From positions 15,413,977 to 15,477,976 of the forward strand of contig OW203989.1 of assembly GCA_934047225.1 (NCBI GenBank): a stretch of 64,000 nt of DNA, in the 5' to 3' direction. The stretch's first letter is position 1; the number at the start of each line of letters is the position of its first letter. Under the pieces are notes generated by a model. The model did not search any database and had not been told where the DNA came from. It saw nothing but the letters and a program-made list of their open reading frames with translations. This stretch comes from Ypsolopha sequella (taxonomy: Eukaryota; Arthropoda; Insecta; Lepidoptera; Ypsolophidae). Position numbers and translations under genes: made by a program. Shown one piece after another: positions 62,479 through 64,000 of this stretch.

Positions 62479-63489
62479 AAAAGTATTTGGAGAATTCCTG
62501 CTGGAACTCACTTCGTAGTTAAAGCAGAAAAGAAAATATCAGTAAAACAACTACGGTGATCCACACTGCCAAATTATCCCTGTACATTACGCATCGTCGA
62601 TCCGGCCATGAAAATCTATAATTTCAGTACATTTTTATGGTTTTTGCGTAGTTTTTTTGTGATTTCTTGGTGTTATGCCTTTGTGTGCCTTACCAGGTTT
62701 CTTTAATAATGGTGTTAATTTATTCTCGAAAAACCCCACACAAAACATGAATAATATAATAACAATATCAAATATAATAACACATTGAAATACAGGTGAT
62801 AAAAGGAAGTAAAAAATAAAGACCAGATATTGGAGAAAAACAGTAGGAAAACCGGAAAACGCACAACAAAAAAGTTTGACATAGCCGGACCGTAGTATTT
62901 ATTGGCCGGACCTATGCTAGCGACATCTGTAATTAGCTTTGCCTGTGGATCCCCATTGTTTTATTTTTGTTTTACTGCATAATACTCTTTAATGCAATTT
63001 TTTTATCTCTAAGAAGCGGGAGATGATCAAAACAATTATATAAGATTGTTTTCAGCGAATTTACCAAGAAAAAATATAATTTTAAGCAACCCTAATAAGA
63101 CGGAGGAACGTTAACAAAGTACAATGGAGAGCAGTCAATAAAAGTGCAAATTAAGCCTTTCTTGAGAACATGAGCAAGTATAGTCCAGGAAGTGGTTAGC
63201 GGGAACTGCGAGCCAGCCTTTAATTGTAGCCTCCGCAAGATCCCTTGGGAATCTGAAGTGCTGGCTGGCAGGAACTGGGAAAGTTTCGCAATCGTGGCAA
63301 ATTAGTAGTATGCACTGTGGTACGAATAGCTATTCCTAGGCTCTTATAGGCATGCTACTGAAAAGTAAAGTTTTGTACAGTTTCGTTTTTTGTTAACCCG
63401 TATAATATCGATCTCAGCCTGGATCTGGATCTATTGTTTTAGCAAAAATGTTATTTCAACAACATATTTATAATTATAAATATATATTT
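62479..63489. other. Unassigned; repeat-like block at about 62875-62965
   Basis: 'catagccggaccgtag' and 'ttggccggacctatg' form a loose inverted pair, followed by 'gcgacatctgtaatta'. 63180-63300 is less AT-rich. No gene. Confidence 0.3.
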
Positions 63490-63835
63490 CACGATATGAA
63501 TCCCCGAGGGGGTGTCAGAGGTGTTCCGACTGTGAACTGTGACTTGCATTTCACAGTTCACACCCGCGTTTCACCGACCATTATTACGTTCCAACGAGCT
63601 CTGTCGCCGTACTTCGGTCCCAAATACACTTTTTAGAGCATGCAGGTTTCCTTACGATGTTTTCCTACACCGTTCAGCAAGTGGTAAGTAAGAACAAATA
63701 CTATGCACTTATGTGCATGAATTTATATTCCGAAAAACTCATTGGTGCATGCTCGACCGGGGATCGAACCTGGATCTCAAGACTGAGAGACCAGCGCTCT
63801 ACCCCTGAGCTACCGCCGCTACTATTGTATAGCTT
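63490..63835 (-). mobile_element. tRNA-headed SINE, copy 4 (most complete)
   Basis: Minus-strand head: 'ggtagctcaggggtagagc' (box A-like) and 'ggttcgatccccgg' (box B-like). The body includes 'tttttcggaatataaatt', 'cttgctgaacgg', 'aaacatcgtaaggaaac' and 'gtgaaacgcgggtgtg', and ends near 'ggggattcatatcgtg'. It is uninterrupted and the best reference for the family here. Open frames over it are incidental. Confidence 0.85.
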
Positions 63836-64000
63836 CCTGTGTGGCCATTACCCATCTAACACAATGTCCAGGGTCCGTTGATGTGATACGTGTTATATGT
63901 ACGAGTATGTAATCGGCATCTGACATCAAAATGTCTACGATACCAACATAATTTTTGTTCATTTTTTTTATTTTTATTTATTTACACACATACAGTTGCA
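63836..64000. other. Unassigned sequence at the window edge
   Basis: Nothing recognised. Confidence 0.3.

Noticed and set aside
63757..63825. Possible true tRNA gene on the minus strand
   Set aside because: Box A and B are present, but the head is continuous with a body shared by three other copies, so it is a SINE.

Overview
The window looks like a stretch of insect genome, most probably a moth or butterfly (Lepidoptera). The DNA is AT-rich and has no bacterial-style gene packing. It is filled with layered transposable elements: tRNA-headed SINEs, RTE-like and CR1/Jockey-like LINE pieces, a BEL/Pao LTR element, Tc1/mariner-type transposons and many foldback MITEs. Several dispersed repeats carry phrases I remember from lepidopteran genomes, such as a 3' end of the form 'ttatgtccagcagtgg' and 'cacgcctgt...ggggtaggcagag'. 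The order-level call is inference from memory; no search was possible.

Layout. 1-5.9 kb: an uninterrupted mariner-superfamily transposase (1253-2347), a possible minus-strand first exon (2519-2743), and a minus-strand cluster of duplicated small exons (3288-3404, 3602-3718, 4995-5087, remnant 5860-5910) mixed with a 0.5 kb foldback element, an RTE-like fragment and a SINE. 5.9-9.3 kb: a LINE with an open 979-aa endonuclease/reverse transcriptase ORF. 9.3-17.4 kb: MITEs and gene-poor AT-rich DNA. 17.4-24.2 kb: a BEL/Pao element on the minus strand (17757-23769) with apparently identical 465-bp LTRs and a 5-bp target duplication. It sits inside an older foldback element and has lost its reverse-transcriptase core. 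24.2-36 kb: dispersed repeats, a segmental tandem duplication that shows a LINE insertion beside its empty site, and LINE tails. 36-39 kb: a perfect 99-bp-arm palindrome retroposed into a MITE, a decayed mariner and a GC-rich hairpin element. 39-56 kb: a TTAA-flanked MITE family, SINEs, LINE ends and foldbacks. 56.4-58.1 kb: a Transib-like palindromic element with CACGGTG ends and a CGCCC target duplication, inside an older terminal-repeat element. 58-64 kb: a 'gtcaaaac' foldback, long unassigned DNA, a 62-bp satellite array of eight units and a SINE.

Few genes can be assigned to the host. The best candidates are the minus-strand exons at 3288-5087 and 2519-2743, supported by open frames, codon-phase lengths and splice-site sequences. 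The rest of the coding capacity belongs to mobile elements. Their nesting gives a relative history: foldback, then BEL; terminal-repeat element, then Transib-like element; MITE, then palindrome; SINE, then TA-flanked MITE. All repeat comparisons and boundaries were made by eye.
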